From Macrosoma leucophasiata (Eukaryota; Arthropoda; Insecta; Lepidoptera; Hedylidae): DNA of 64,000 nucleotides. The stretch is from NCBI GenBank assembly GCA_036365455.1, contig JAWQUS010000009.1:3130001-3194000 (forward strand), written 5' to 3'. A model generated the notes under the pieces. The model was not told where the DNA came from, searched no databases, and saw nothing but the letters and a program-made list of their open reading frames with translations. Of the stretch, positions 52,667 to 64,000 are shown in pieces. A program made the position numbers and the translations under genes. Position 1 is the stretch's first letter, and each line of letters opens with the position of its first letter.

Positions 52667-55376
52667 TAAATTTAAAATCATATAAATATAAGTCTAAAAA
52701 ACAAGAACTACACACACGACTATTATATTATTGTTTTAAATATATACAGTAGGCAGTAATGCCTACAATTTGTTGCCGTGAAATGGAATAGAGGTTAAGA
52801 AGGAGTTGAGATTTAGTTTATTATTTTATAATTACTCATGCAAGGAGTTTGCAATACACTAGTACATTGGGGGGTGTGCAAAACATTAAGACATTGGGGG
52901 GTGAGAAGGTGTCTACAAGACGCTAAGACAATGGGGGGTGCATATGAGGTATAAAATATGTATTTCTATAGTCATATGGGTACTAATAATACATGTAAGG
53001 CATGTATTATCATAATCATTTAAGTGCTAGTGCTTTTATAATGTGTTTACCTACTTGCCGATCGATTCAACAAACAAATTTTACTTACCTATTTGTGAGA
53101 ACATATAAATGGTGTAATAATAATTAACAATTACTTGTACTAAACTAGTTTTAAAACTGTTTGTTCTCCTAAGAAAATAAAATACACCTCTTGTAAAACA
53201 AACTATCTATAGTTTACAACGATAAGTACTTACACATATACATGATTCACAAATTTAAAAATGTGTATGAAATTAAGAATGCCTATGAGATTGAAACTGA
53301 ACAATAATCACTTATGTAATAAGTGGAATGTTTTATTTTCTTAATTAGGTACAAACTGATAACTATGAAACCAGGGAAATAAAAGAGGCTTTAAATGTAA
53401 TTCACTGACAGAAAACGCTGAGAAAATATAAAAAAAAAAAAATAGTTCAGTTCTTTCGAAATGAAAATCTTTAAGAGTAATTTTAGAATGAAATACAATT
53501 AACGATAAACAATATTTGATATTTAACATTAATAAACATTATCATTGTGATACTCGTATCTTGATTTTGAAAGACTTTAACAATCACATGGAGCTGGACT
53601 GATAAATTGGCCGTACACTCCTGTCTTTGAGAATGAAAATAAATAATAATTGGTGTTTTATAAACCGATAACGATGAGAAGAAATAAATAAAAACAAACT
53701 TTCATTGTTATTTACTAGCAGAAAAAAAAAAACCTCAGATGACTCTTTTCAATTCAAAGGAGAATGATACGTTCCATGCATTTCTGAACCCAGTGTTAGC
53801 ATTGTGCAGGTTATGTCATTTTCAAATGACTATATTATGATATGTTATTTGAAATTACAACATTTTTGAATTGTCAGTAATTGAAGTATATTAGTTTAGG
53901 TAAAAGTTGGGTTAGATTGACTATTGTTTACTACATTACAAAATGTAGGAACTGTGTAATGGGTTAGCCAGAGACGATTTTGTACGCTCAAAATTAACCA
54001 TCTTCTTTCAAAAATAATTTGAAAGTGATTCAATTATTAGTGCACACTTAGCTTAGACAATATCTATTTAATTTTGCTGATTTGCAATAAACATTATTAT
54101 TAGTCTCTAAAAGTTCAAATGAGAAAAAAAACGTTGAAACTATTACAAAACGTAGGTATGTAATCTTATAGAATTCAATTCTAGTTCGAATTAGAAATAA
54201 CTTAAATATGACAATTCTATTGGAATTTTGTCTTTTAGTTATAATTTCACTGTTACCATTTCCAGTTAGAATAGGAATAATTCAAATATAAAACTACTAT
54301 TCTAATATTTCAGAAACATTTTCAGAATCTTATTGTTATAATTTCTAATTGGATTAAGAATAACTTAAAATAGGACATTCCTATTGGAATGATGTGGTTC
54401 CAGTTTCACTCTTAGTTGGATAGGGAATAGATAATTTAAGTGCGTCACTCCTATTGGCAAATAGCCTATTCGGTTATCGTCGGTATCATTTTTCAGTTAG
54501 GAAAGGGATAATTTTAATGCGACACTCCTATTGGAATATGGTCTTAACAATTATAGTATCATATAATAATATACCAATTCTCGTTAGATTATAGATTTAT
54601 ACTTTTGAAATTGGAACTCATTGAAATATCTTTCCAATTCAGTTATTATCTCATCGACAACAATTCCAGTTAGATAAAGGAATAATTAAAATTTCAGAGA
54701 AATGTTCCTATTTGAATATTTTACGTATAAGTATATTCATACTGGGTCTTTCGACTTGTAAATAGAGAGCGGAAGTATTTTAAGGAATACTAAATTATCT
54801 AGGAGGTTTTCGCACCTACATTATGTATTCTATTTTCTGATTATGTCTTAGAACAGTTTTACTACTGATATCGAAGTTGGACATCATAGCATTATGTGAA
54901 TAATAATAATTATTACTATTTAATGATTAATTGATGTTATTAAGACTTCATTTTACATTATGATTAGGGTAACTTTGTTCATAATCGCGAACGAGGATAT
55001 GAGTAACATTATCATATTCCAAACAAACATGAAATTGTTGTTTGTGAAAGAGTATATAAGTCTCTTGGTACTCGTATTATGCCTTTAGTAACAAACTCGT
55101 TATTTACTAGATAGACACATAGTTGCTGATTCGACTAAACGATAATGAAATTGATTTCTAGATTTGGGAATAACAGGTTATTTTAAATTCCAATAAGATG
55201 ATAAACCGATGATAATAACTTTAGGTTATAAAGAATAAGAAAATACACATTTTATAGTACCTTAAATATCTAGCATATCACATTATGGAGATGTTAAGTT
55301 ACCCTATTAGTATATTCGCATTGGTGTGGCTTCATTCCTATTCCCTATGTGAAAATTTTCTACGTTAAACCTTCGA

Positions 55377-55394
55377 AAATTTTGGGGGGTGAAT
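55377..55394 (+). promoter_or_regulatory. Polypurine-tract-like sequence
   Basis: AAATTTTGGGGGGTGAAT lies directly before TGTAAC of the right LTR, the place where plus-strand priming starts in LTR elements. Confidence 0.6.
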
Positions 55395-58300
55395 TGTAAC
55401 GACATCCATATGCCGTCACATAGAATTTAATCAAAGCACGATAGATATTTTTTTTTGCATATTACTATATGAATATATACCTATGTTTTATAGGTATCAT
55501 AACTAAATAGTTGAGATACACTATTGTTAAGTTATGGTTGAGAACCATAGGACGCTCATAAAAAATGCGAGCATAGCCACATCCCCACCGTATTCCAAAT
55601 TCAGAAAAAAAGGATCGATATATAAGGAGATGTTGACGGGAGAGGCGAGAGAGTTGTAGTTAGAGAGCCAGGGCGACGATTAGGACGGTGGTGCAAAGTA
55701 GGTAGTGGTAGCGGGCGTTTGGTGAGTGATTTTATTTTAAATATAAAATAGGTTACACTAATTTCATATAATATTTTAACTCATTAGTTAATAACGATAA
55801 CTTTATACTAAATTCACTGAGGGTTACCTATTTTATGTTTATTTACTTATCTGGTTATTCTTTTATTGAGAGATTTTTAGGATGTGTTTATACAAAATGA
55901 AGTACTTCATATAATCTTACAATATAAATTAGCTTTATTTAGTTTTGCGAACAGAAAGTAGATTCATTTATTTAAATTAAACAAAACCTGATAGGAATTC
56001 ATAGGTAGTATAAATGCAATAGGGAAACCAGAGTTCTTTTACTAGAAAATTATATTTTCAGATCAGGAAAAGGAGAAGTAGGCATTATAATACGTTGTAC
56101 CAGTTTTAGTCACAATTACACGCAGTATAAAGCACTCTTAATTGAAACGTATCGTAGATTACTATTATTTTAAGTTAGGAATCTTCAGGAATTTAATTAT
56201 TAGAATAGGCATTTGTGTATAGAAATAAATAGGTATAAAATTAGCGATCGAGTTATCTTCACCACGTAATGCGTAAGCGCATTATCACCAACCAGCAGAG
56301 CGGGTAGCCGTCGACTAACCGTGAGTTAATATTCAATAATTTGTCTGAATTTAGATTATTCTGTATTCATTACAGTGTTCCGAATATATTAAATTATAGG
56401 TGGATATTAGTGTTTTTATGGTGCTACACTACAGGCAGATAGACGTTAAATTACAGTCATGTATTAGTGTTGTTATAATGTTAGATTACAGGAGAATATA
56501 TTTTGATAGCATTACACTACAGGCAGATAGCAGAATATTGATACTATTAGGTTGAAGGCAGATGATATTGCTTCAACAGCATTATATTATAGGTAGATAA
56601 TAATATTCTCTGATAAAATTGTATTACAGACAAACTGAATAAACTATAGGTAAATAATAGTGACTCAATAGCGTTACACTACAGAGAAATAATAATTGTT
56701 TAATAACGTTAGTATAAAAGGCAGGTAATTATGTTTCAATAGCATCATACTACAGACAGAAACTAAGAATTGAGATATTTGGCACTTCATACTCTCAGTT
56801 TAATAATGTAGGTCATAGAATATATGTTGATGATGATGTTTTGATATTTGAATTGATAATCTGAAATACCTACATATTATTTCGGTTTTCAATCACTATT
56901 TCATTATTTAAGGTAGTTCACATAATTGATGGTTGCCTAATAATTATAATTAGTGAATAGCGTAATTAAGGTGGAGAATTATTTATTTAGAATGTGTCTA
57001 ACACTGACGTCTTTCAGCTGAAATGATTATGATGATGATTATTATTATTTATCATTTAATGAAAGTGAAATTATTACTTTCATGAGGTTACAAATCTAGG
57101 AATCCACAGATTGATAAAATATTGTCAGTCAAAATGATCTTTTACTGGTCATTAAATATTTACAATGTGTGATTTAAGTTATTACTAATTACTATGGGTT
57201 CAATTCCCTGGTCAATTAGAGTGTTACTATCTAATCAGTCGTATTTGTAATAATATTAAAAATGACAAATTAATAAAAATATTATATACAATACATCTAA
57301 GGAAATACTTACTAAGTAAACTGTTCGATTCAGTTACATTAGTAATAATATTGGTAAATTGTCAAATAAATAGGTGTATGTAGATTTCGATAGAGTAGTA
57401 GGTAATTTAATAATTATCTACTAAAAGTCATACTCTATGTATATAATTTCAAGAATGTACAAATTATATTCACACTGAAGTTAACTGTTCGATTCAGTTA
57501 ATATTAGTGCTAATGAGGAGTATTTTATATGTATGTAAAGGGTTACAGCTAAACGAACTTCGATGTTCGTACATAAGTAAATGATCAGTGGACGTTATTT
57601 CATCAGGATAGTTTACCTAGTTGTTTGTGAGTAAAGGTATTGATGATGCAGGATTCAATTTCCTGGACCAATAATAAGAAAGATATTTGGAACTCTCTAG
57701 AATTCCCACGCATATTGTCTCAAGTGTTTAGAGGTAGGCATGGCTAGCAAATGTGTCGACCATAAAAGAGAACTGGACATAATAACCTTAAATAAAAAAA
57801 CAATGGATTATCTATTGTCTTCAACATGAACAGTTCAACACGTGGTCCATTGGTGTATTTCTCGCAACTAAATGGCTTTAACTTTCGAGTTAAACAATAG
57901 GAACCCATTGTGTAATGTTAGGCTTATTATTTTTAACGATTATGGGTTCGCACTACAAAGGCGGAAGTACAAACATCTGGTCATCGTCTTTAGTTTGAAA
58001 AGTAATAAAATTCTCCTTTATTACTTTAGTGTTCCCACGCTATGTTTGTTAGTCATTTAGGTAGGTACATACTTAACCGATTGGTTTTTAATTTCTATTT
58101 TCCCATAAGCTTGGAGTAATTATATTATTTTAAATAGTTTGTCTTAATTGACATATTCCTTATGTGTATTATTATAATCTGATAAATAGCATCACAAAGC
58201 AAGGTGGTTGTTGCATAGCTGGAGTTATTGATCATATAACAATAAGGAACGTGTAGATTATATTAATACTACACAGTTAGTGCTGTATTGCATTCATATA

Positions 58301-60681
58301 AGATGAATATTATTTTATTGACAATGAAGCTGAGATTAATTAATACTTTATTGAAATATTACCGCATCAATGTTCAACATACATTATTTAAATCAATTTG
58401 AACATTTTGGTGTTTGTTTATATACATACTTTGTTACTGCGAGTAAGTAACGAGAATTCATCTAGCCTATAGACATTGTTAGTTAATTTATACCTATGTT
58501 TTATACCTATGTTTTATATATATGTTTTATCATATACTGACTTTGGTCTATAAATATTTACTAATTATTGGCTGCAAATAAGTATGGATGTTTTAGTTGT
58601 CATTATTGAATAATGATATCTACAACGATATTATCGATTATTGACTCTGGATTATAATGAACTTACCATTATCATTATTAACACAATACACGCATTACAC
58701 ACCTGGTTTGTTGGGGCGTTGGACTCGTTCCTTCGCTACATACATCACTTCTGACGTCCAGGACTGAAAGACACTCAACGTTGTCCCGCGGCTATGCCAG
58801 TGCACTGGAGTTACTTATCACATAAAAAACAAGTAGGGCCAAGCCTGAAAAACACTGTGGTGATGTATACTCCCTGGGGTGTATCTTGGTCTAGTGCGCT
58901 AGCAACTTATGTGGGTCGACCTACACCATTAACTTGGGTACTATGGGTCGATTCCACACCTACACTCTTCTTTACTATCATCTGGACGTAGTAGTACCTA
59001 CTTCAGAACAACCAACACTAAACATATTTTATAATAATCTGCTACTTATAGAGATCTACAAAACTCATTGAATCTGGAAACCTAATAAGGTTTTGCCTAA
59101 AGGCAGTGTGCAGAATACATGGTTTATGTATAAATCCATAAACATTATATAAACACAATACAGGTAATCACTATAAATATCACACCTGTATTGTTGATAC
59201 ATTATACTGTTCTGTATGTTCTGTTCATATACTTTCGACATTCAGTTTGGAATATTTAAAACATATTTACTGACAGCTGGCCTGTATACTGGAGCTACTC
59301 ACTACCTGTTCTTGCGATAATGGGTTGAGCCCTAGCAAATATTATTTTTGTAGTCTTGTAGTCTCCGCGGTCTCCGCCTAGTGTACCTTTGGTCTAGTCT
59401 GTGGGTATCAGCAGTTGTGGGTCGGCCTATCCTCATCGACGTTGTCTGGCTTGCTAGTACCTGTGCGCTGTGAGTTACACACTACCTGTTCTTGCGATAA
59501 TGGGCAGAGCCCCTAGCAAATGTTATTTTGTGGTGCTGTAATTTCACCTGTGGTGTACCTTGGGTCTGGTTTTGCTTTGACTTATACATTATCTTATAGG
59601 TCGATTCCATTAACGTTGGAGATAATATCCATCTGGATGAAGAGGTGTTACTTCAGAACAAACACAACACATATTTAATATTATAATATGATCAACAGAT
59701 CATTATCCGCCTTGTTGCGATGATCGGTCATGGAACCGCTACATTTATTGTGTGTTATGCACCTACCTTATGGAAACTACAATATTGCATTTATTTGCGA
59801 TGTCAGATACTGACAATATACAATGAGATAATACTCATATATGGTTAAACCATAATTACAGGACATTGCCTGAAATATTTATTTACTGACTATGTCAGAA
59901 TGAGTAAACTATGTTTACGGTATAACAACTTAATGGCTATGCCATATTATGATCATGATCTACTACTGCAACAATTACTGCGCCTGACGGTGTCTGCGAC
60001 GATTGATAATATACATATCAACTTCATCATTGGAATACTCAAATGAGTATATTTTACCTGACTGCCTGTTAATGGCCTATATAAATATTGAAATATGATC
60101 TACTGACTTTGTCAGCTTATTAAGACTATGTCTTACACGATACCTGCAATTTGAGGCTTATGCCATATAATCTGTTGTTTACAACAGTCTACTACAACTT
60201 ACTGACTTTGTCAGCTTATTAAGACTTTGTCTTTATACATCATCTACAATTTGAGGCTTTGCCTTTATATCTGTTGTTTTACAACAGTTTGATTATAAAT
60301 GTGACCATCATTGTATGGTAATTATTTAAGCGTTATTTATACGCTCATCTACCAAATATACTCCAAGCTCGTCTGGAGAGTACAGATTCCTGGTTTGGTA
60401 CTCACACTAAGGGGCGATGGTTTGGGGCTCCTTAACTTTCCCCCCCAATATTATATTGTGTATTCAGTAATTTACTCTTTGGGGTTATATTTAATAATCT
60501 TATCGCATTTCTAACTTTATTCTTACCTCTATTAAAGAACTTAAGGTTTCTACCATTTAACAACTTGTAGGGTCCCTTTAGACATCACTTGGCCAATATT
60601 ATATTCTTGTTGATTTAGATTTAACTTCGAAAATATCCTTTATCTGAAGAGTCCCCTTTTTGAGAAGTGGGTTCCGTTACA
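55395..60681 (+). repeat. Right giant LTR, 5,287 bp
   Basis: Identical to the left LTR by my reading apart from one base (C at 50552, T at 58589). There are no indels: three separate open frames keep exactly the same spacing in both copies. Such identity over 5.3 kb means a very recent insertion or recent gene conversion. Confidence 0.85.
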
Positions 60682-60685
60682 ATAC
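60682..60685. repeat. Target-site duplication ATAC, right side
   Basis: Follows GTTACA of the right LTR and matches 47354-47357. Confidence 0.75.
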
Positions 60686-60833
60686 CAACCTGTTAATTAA
60701 CGTAATCACCAAAACTAACGGCTTAATATGTCTTCCGAAATATGTAATGATGAGAACATTTTCACTAAATATGTAATCCATTAGAGTGTACACGATGCAT
60801 AATAATATATTGCATCATTATTATTATTGCTCC

Positions 60834-61115
60834 GATGGTTCGGGCATATAGAAATAATGTCGAATGAGCGAATGACTAAACAGATATACAATGCGAATGT
60901 GGATAGTTGCAGAGGCCCAGGAAGACCAAGGCTGACCTACTATGACCAAATAGGTCGAGTTCTGTCTGATGGTGGGGTCAAAAGTCTTAGGAATCGGCGT
61001 GCATGTATGAAGAGAATGATGAAGGTAGACGAGGCACGAGAGGTTTGTCAGAACCGGGATGTCTGGCGCTCTACACTCTCTGCCTACCCCGTTAGGGACC
61101 TGGCGGGAAGATACA
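60834..61115 (+). pseudogene. LINE reverse transcriptase ORF, extreme C-terminus
   Basis: An open frame with LRWFGHIEIMSNERMTKQIY, RGPGRPRLTYYDQIGRVLSD and NRRACMKRMMKVDEAREVCQ, the C-terminal words of a family of insect non-LTR elements downstream of the polymerase domain. The catalytic part is absent, so this is a 5'-truncated copy. It ends in a TACA-repeat tail near 61115. A shorter inverted copy lies at 63140-63253. Clade not assigned. Confidence 0.75.
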
Positions 61116-61318
61116 TACATACATTATTAATTGATTACTACAATTTGTAGAGCAGAGTTTTGGGGTAAGATCGCTTTGTGTGAAATTCTAACTCGTTTCT
61201 AATCAATAAGTTTTTTAATTATGTTCAGTGGCTTGTACAAAAATGAATAGTGTAGTTTGAGAAGTAATAAGACATGTATAATGTCATTTATTTATCTCTG
61301 CCTACGACTTTGGATCTA

Positions 61319-61604
61319 TTTTTTTTAATGTAATGGAAGTGGTGAACAAGCATGCAGTTCACGTTGATGTTATGTGATGACTGCAGCCTATAAACACCCA
61401 CACAAAGACCAAGGTCAAAATGCAGATGCGTTACCACTTCTGAGGCCTAAGGTGTGTTATGCCTCGGTGCCGGAAATTACAGGGCCGTACATTTACACCT
61501 GACCGGAACAATAGTACTGAACACTACCATTTAGTGGCAAGTATATTAGGTAATGCGATGGTGCCTACTCCCGCGAGCTCTGTCACTGAAGCTCTACCAC
61601 CAGT
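61319..61604 (-). repeat. SINE-like family A, full-length copy
   Basis: T-run at 61319 through ACCACCAGT at 61604, with a few single-base changes and a lost CG in CACGATAG. Confidence 0.8.
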
Positions 61605-61721
61605 AAATTATGTAATCAAGTGTGCAGTTTTTTTACACATAAGATCAGTACAGCACAGGGAGTGTATAAGATTTTCAAATTACTTATTGTATTTACTACA
61701 ATTGCAATGGTAGTAAATACA
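61605..61721. other. Spacer with a local inverted repeat
   Basis: TATTGTATTTACTAC-AATTGCAATG-GTAGTAAATACAATA at 61687-61724 forms a perfect 15-bp stem. Confidence 0.7.
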
Positions 61722-61905
61722 ATAACGCGTGGTGGGCATCAGCGTCCCGCGACAGAACTACCGTCACTACGATCGTCAACCTGCAAGCCAAGCGTGGTGA
61801 TTATGGCATACCCTCTCATATGATGTTATAGGACATTAGGACATCTTTGGGAGAGGCTTTTGCCCAGTAGTGAAAGTCTTTTCGGCTGAAATGATCATAA
61901 TGATT
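61722..61905 (-). repeat. LINE-derived fragment, related to 6955-7097
   Basis: AAGCGTGGTGATTATGGCAT and GAGAGGCTTTTGCCCAGTAG with TCTTTTCGGCTGAAATGATC are the inverse of the words in the receptor intron. Confidence 0.65.
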
Positions 61906-61944
61906 TGATACTAACTGTTATCAAATCATTATATAATACAATAA

Positions 61945-62145
61945 TACTAGCTGTTGCCCGCGGCTTCGCCCGCGTGGATGTCGTTTTTTAAATAACTAAG
62001 TAGCCTATGTTCTTTCTCACAGTCAGTTCTATCTCTGTACCAAATTTCATTAAAATCGGTTGAGTTGTTTGGACGTGAAAAGGTAACAAGGTAAGAAGAC
62101 GGACAGACAGAGTTACTTTCTTATTTATTATATTAGTAGGGAAGT
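61945..62145 (+). repeat. CTAGCTG-type interspersed repeat, well preserved
   Basis: CTAGCTGTTGCCCGCGGCTT, CTGTACCAAATTTCATTAAA, ATCGGTTGAGTTGTTTGGAC and GACGGACAGACAGAGTTACT in the usual order; it ends in TTATATTAGTA. The minus frame at 61988-62224 is its shadow. Confidence 0.7.
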
Positions 62146-63139
62146 AGGGATGATAACCTATATCCTTGGTGCAATGACTATCGATCAGTTTATACAAATA
62201 TTGGTAGTGTGCGCGTGTTTTCAACTAAGGCTTCAAGATCCAAAAAATCTTGGCAAAGCTGACAGGTAATAAAGCGCTAGTCTGTTTACTTAGCTACATA
62301 AAAAGCGGCTAGTAAACAGTGCAGTCGATAGCGTGTTATCAAAATTGTGTTACTGTTGGAACAGCCTGGTGCTGATACAAATCGGTGGTATGAGCAAAAA
62401 AAAATTTCATAAAATTGTACAGTCAAGAACAGAGTTGTTCTTGACTGTACAATTTTAAGCTATTTTTTTTTTCTAATGAAATATCAAAGTAAGATATTTT
62501 TTTTGGGAGTATAATCACCATACTTGGCATGCGGTGGCGTTATTGGAAAAAAACTTACAAATTTTCCAATTAGTTGCTTAGGAGTATTTATGTGGTATTT
62601 TTTATGAAATAATGTGTCGGTATCTTAGAAAAATGTGACATAAATATAAAATTCTACAACTGATACAACTATAAAAATAAAATGGCCTGATATCGTATGC
62701 TTCAATACTCTAATACCGAGTGTTTCGCAGGACTTCGGAATCCACTCATACTTTGTATCCACCTCGAAAGCATATTGTTCGCAATTCTCTTTGTTGTAAA
62801 TACTAAAATTGCTTGTACGGTACAGTGTCCAGTCCTTATACCCATGCACTCAGATTTTATAGAGAACCGTAAAATTCTTTTGGCGTTATTCGCACAGATT
62901 GCAGTACAATCGCCATTTTTGTCCGACACAACATTGTGGACCCGTTGTACAAGCTGAAGAATTCTGTGCTATACCTACCCTTAAAAACCGCTATTGATCC
63001 TATTGTATCGGGCGAGTTATATTGTAAGCTCACAAAAAATAAATAGTGAGACTTTTCACGTATTATATTTTCTAACACTGGAATATGTTTACCTGAAGTT
63101 ACTTTCATTTCGTTAATCAACGAGATATTATTATATATA
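62146..63139. other. Intergenic, hairpin at about 62410-62458
   Basis: AAAATTGTACAGTCAAGAAC and GTTCTTGACTGTACAATTTT form a perfect 20-bp stem with a short loop. The two minus-strand frames and one plus frame at 62625-62957 overlap each other and have no known family. Confidence 0.6.
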
Positions 63140-63253
63140 GGCAGAGAGTGTAGAGCGCCAGACATCCCGGTTCTGACAAACCTCTCGTGCCTCGTCTACC
63201 TTCATCATTCTCTTCATACATGCACGCCGATTCCTAAGACTTTTGACCCCACC
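63140..63253 (-). repeat. Inverted copy of the LINE C-terminal fragment
   Basis: The inverse of about 60972-61085 (GGTGGGGTCAAAAGTCTTAG to GCGCTCTACACTCTCTGCCT). It stops sharply at both ends. Confidence 0.75.
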
Positions 63254-63277
63254 AGATATTATTATACTTAATTATTT

Positions 63278-63550
63278 ACTGGTGGTAGAGCGTTGGTACC
63301 ACCGCATTACCTAATATACTTGCCGCTAAATGGTAGTGTTCAGCACTATCGTGTTCCGGTCAGGTGGTAATGTACGGCCCTGTAATTTCCAGCACAGAGG
63401 CATAACACTTTAGACAATGTGTGAAATCTGGGGAGTGGTAATACATCTGCATTTTGACCTTGGTCTTTGTGTATGTGTGTATAGGCTGCAGTCATCACTT
63501 AACATCAATGTGAACTGCATGGTTGTTTGCCACTTCCAATACATTAAAAT
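63278..63550 (+). repeat. SINE-like family A with a 5' deletion
   Basis: ACTGGTGGTAGAGC is joined directly to GGTACCACCGCATTACC, losing the GC-rich word; a 20-bp change at 63408-63432 replaces the TTAGGCCTCAG word. The tail is ACATTAAAAT. Confidence 0.75.
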
Positions 63551-63669
63551 AATGATATATGAAGGGTGAAGAAGTAACACTATGGTTGCGATGTCCACAT
63601 AAAGAACCTGACGTGACTTTACTTTGGATGATATTATCAAATTTTGGTGAAAGGTGATTACATCTTAAT

Positions 63670-64000
63670 CATAGAGGGAAGTAGCCATATGCAGGCTTTC
63701 CCCCTCTGTCAAAATTTCCCATTTGCCTCCGGTGGCAATCGCCGCAGGGGCAACTGGGAATAATTCAAGTGCAAGACCAAATGGTCCTATGCCTGTAGCC
63801 CAGATTTTTAAATGTGTGCGTGAAATTGTTTCTATATTTTGTTAAGGTCAAGGTGTGAGTTTCGTAGTACCTAAAAGACGATGTATGTAGTGTGAGTGTG
63901 GGTCACACGTATTTCCCCCCGCAAATGAGACAGACTGTTTTGCATCGGTAATAAACGCTATGGCTACTCCCCTCCGGTCCACCGCGACCGGTAGGCCGCG
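63670..64000. mobile_element. MITE with CCGCGGCC ends, copy 2, cut by the window end
   Basis: GGTCCTATGCCTGTAGCCCA, GTGCGTGAAATTGTTTCTAT, TTTTGCATCGGTAATAAACG and CTATGGCTACTCCCCTCCGG follow the interior and right arm of 39094-39461. An inserted or diverged GC-rich part at 63720-63760 is not in copy 1. Confidence 0.6.

Larger units (their letters stand above)
52645..55394 (+). other. Internal region of the giant-LTR element, non-coding
   Basis: 2,750 bp between the LTRs. Near its start are the PBS-like word and three ATTGGGGGGTG or ATGGGGGGTG words (52867-52940). The middle is AT-rich. At 54170-54720 degenerate repeats with CCTATTGGAAT and CAGTTAG(A/G) recur roughly every 90-110 bp. The end is the PPT-like word. 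The longest frame (53341-53529, minus) shows no known domain. Confidence 0.75.
47358..60681 (+). mobile_element. Non-coding LTR retrotransposon with giant LTRs (13.3 kb)
   Basis: Two direct repeats of 5,287 bp enclose 2,750 bp. Each repeat starts TGTAAC and ends GTTACA, giving TG...CA ends with 6-bp inverted tips. The element is flanked by ATAC on both sides. A PBS-like word TTGGTGCCGTGACCAGGAT follows the left repeat and a G-rich PPT-like word TTTTGGGGGGTGAAT directly precedes the right one. No frame above 67 codons exists in it and none resembles gag, protease, reverse transcriptase, RNase H or integrase, so movement must rely on enzymes from another element. This arrangement fits LARD-type elements. 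The orientation is fixed by PBS and PPT. The alternative, a tandem segmental duplication, does not explain the TG/CA tips, ATAC and PBS/PPT. Confidence 0.82.

Noticed and set aside
47358..60681. Simple tandem or segmental duplication as explanation of the 5.3-kb repeats
   Set aside because: It would not produce TG...CA tips with 6-bp inverted ends, ATAC on both sides, and PBS- and PPT-like words at exactly the inner borders. I keep it as the main alternative until other copies are seen.

Overview
The window is animal DNA and most likely comes from a moth or butterfly (Lepidoptera). It is AT-rich, nearly gene-free outside one locus, and full of interspersed repeats that look lepidopteran: a CR1/Zenon-type LINE tail, RTE-type fragments ending in an ATG microsatellite, cecropia-type mariners and tRNA-derived SINEs. 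I cannot name the species. The only cellular gene I can support is the 3' half of a nicotinic acetylcholine receptor alpha6 subunit gene on the + strand (about 1.1-7.8 kb). The 5' exons lie before position 1.

The receptor part holds three 87-bp exons (1082-1168, 1840-1926, 3133-3219), each coding for most of pore helix TM2, with identical splice phases. They are the alternative exon 8 set of insect alpha6. They are followed by the TM3 exon, two exons for the TM3-TM4 loop, and the TM4 exon with its stop at 7801-7803. The third exon 8 type replaces the usual glutamate at the outer end of the pore helix with histidine. The glycine codon at the exon 8/exon 9 junction is split between the two exons.

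From 7.8 to 47.3 kb I see no host coding exon. The region holds at least 19 copies or pieces of one about 285-bp SINE-like family (called family A here), two intact copies of a tRNA-derived SINE (family B) with perfect target-site duplications, and two mariners in opposite orientation, one of them split by a LINE 3' end. It also holds a pogo-like element with a PHD-type zinc-finger relic, several foldback or MITE-like elements, a 101-bp minisatellite, a CR1/Zenon LINE 3' end, and two foldback elements that carry a tRNA-like fold between long arms.

The most unusual object is at 47358-60681: a 13.3-kb element with two direct repeats of 5,287 bp (8,037 bp apart, no indels, one base difference seen) around only 2,750 bp of internal DNA. 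The repeats begin TGTAAC and end GTTACA, the element is bordered by ATAC on both sides, and PBS-like and G-rich PPT-like sequences sit at the expected internal edges. No gag, protease, reverse transcriptase or integrase is visible. I read it as a very young, non-autonomous LTR retrotransposon (LARD-like) with giant LTRs. Each LTR has a TATA box with a nearby splice donor about 0.2-0.3 kb from its 5' end. Near its 3' end is a dense array of tiny perfect hairpins, nine of which share the form N-C-[T(A/T)T]-G-N' (one has a TTAT loop), including a 99-bp duplicated four-hairpin module.

After the element (60.7-64 kb) come a LINE C-terminal fragment, two more family A copies and a second, truncated copy of a TTAA-flanked MITE.
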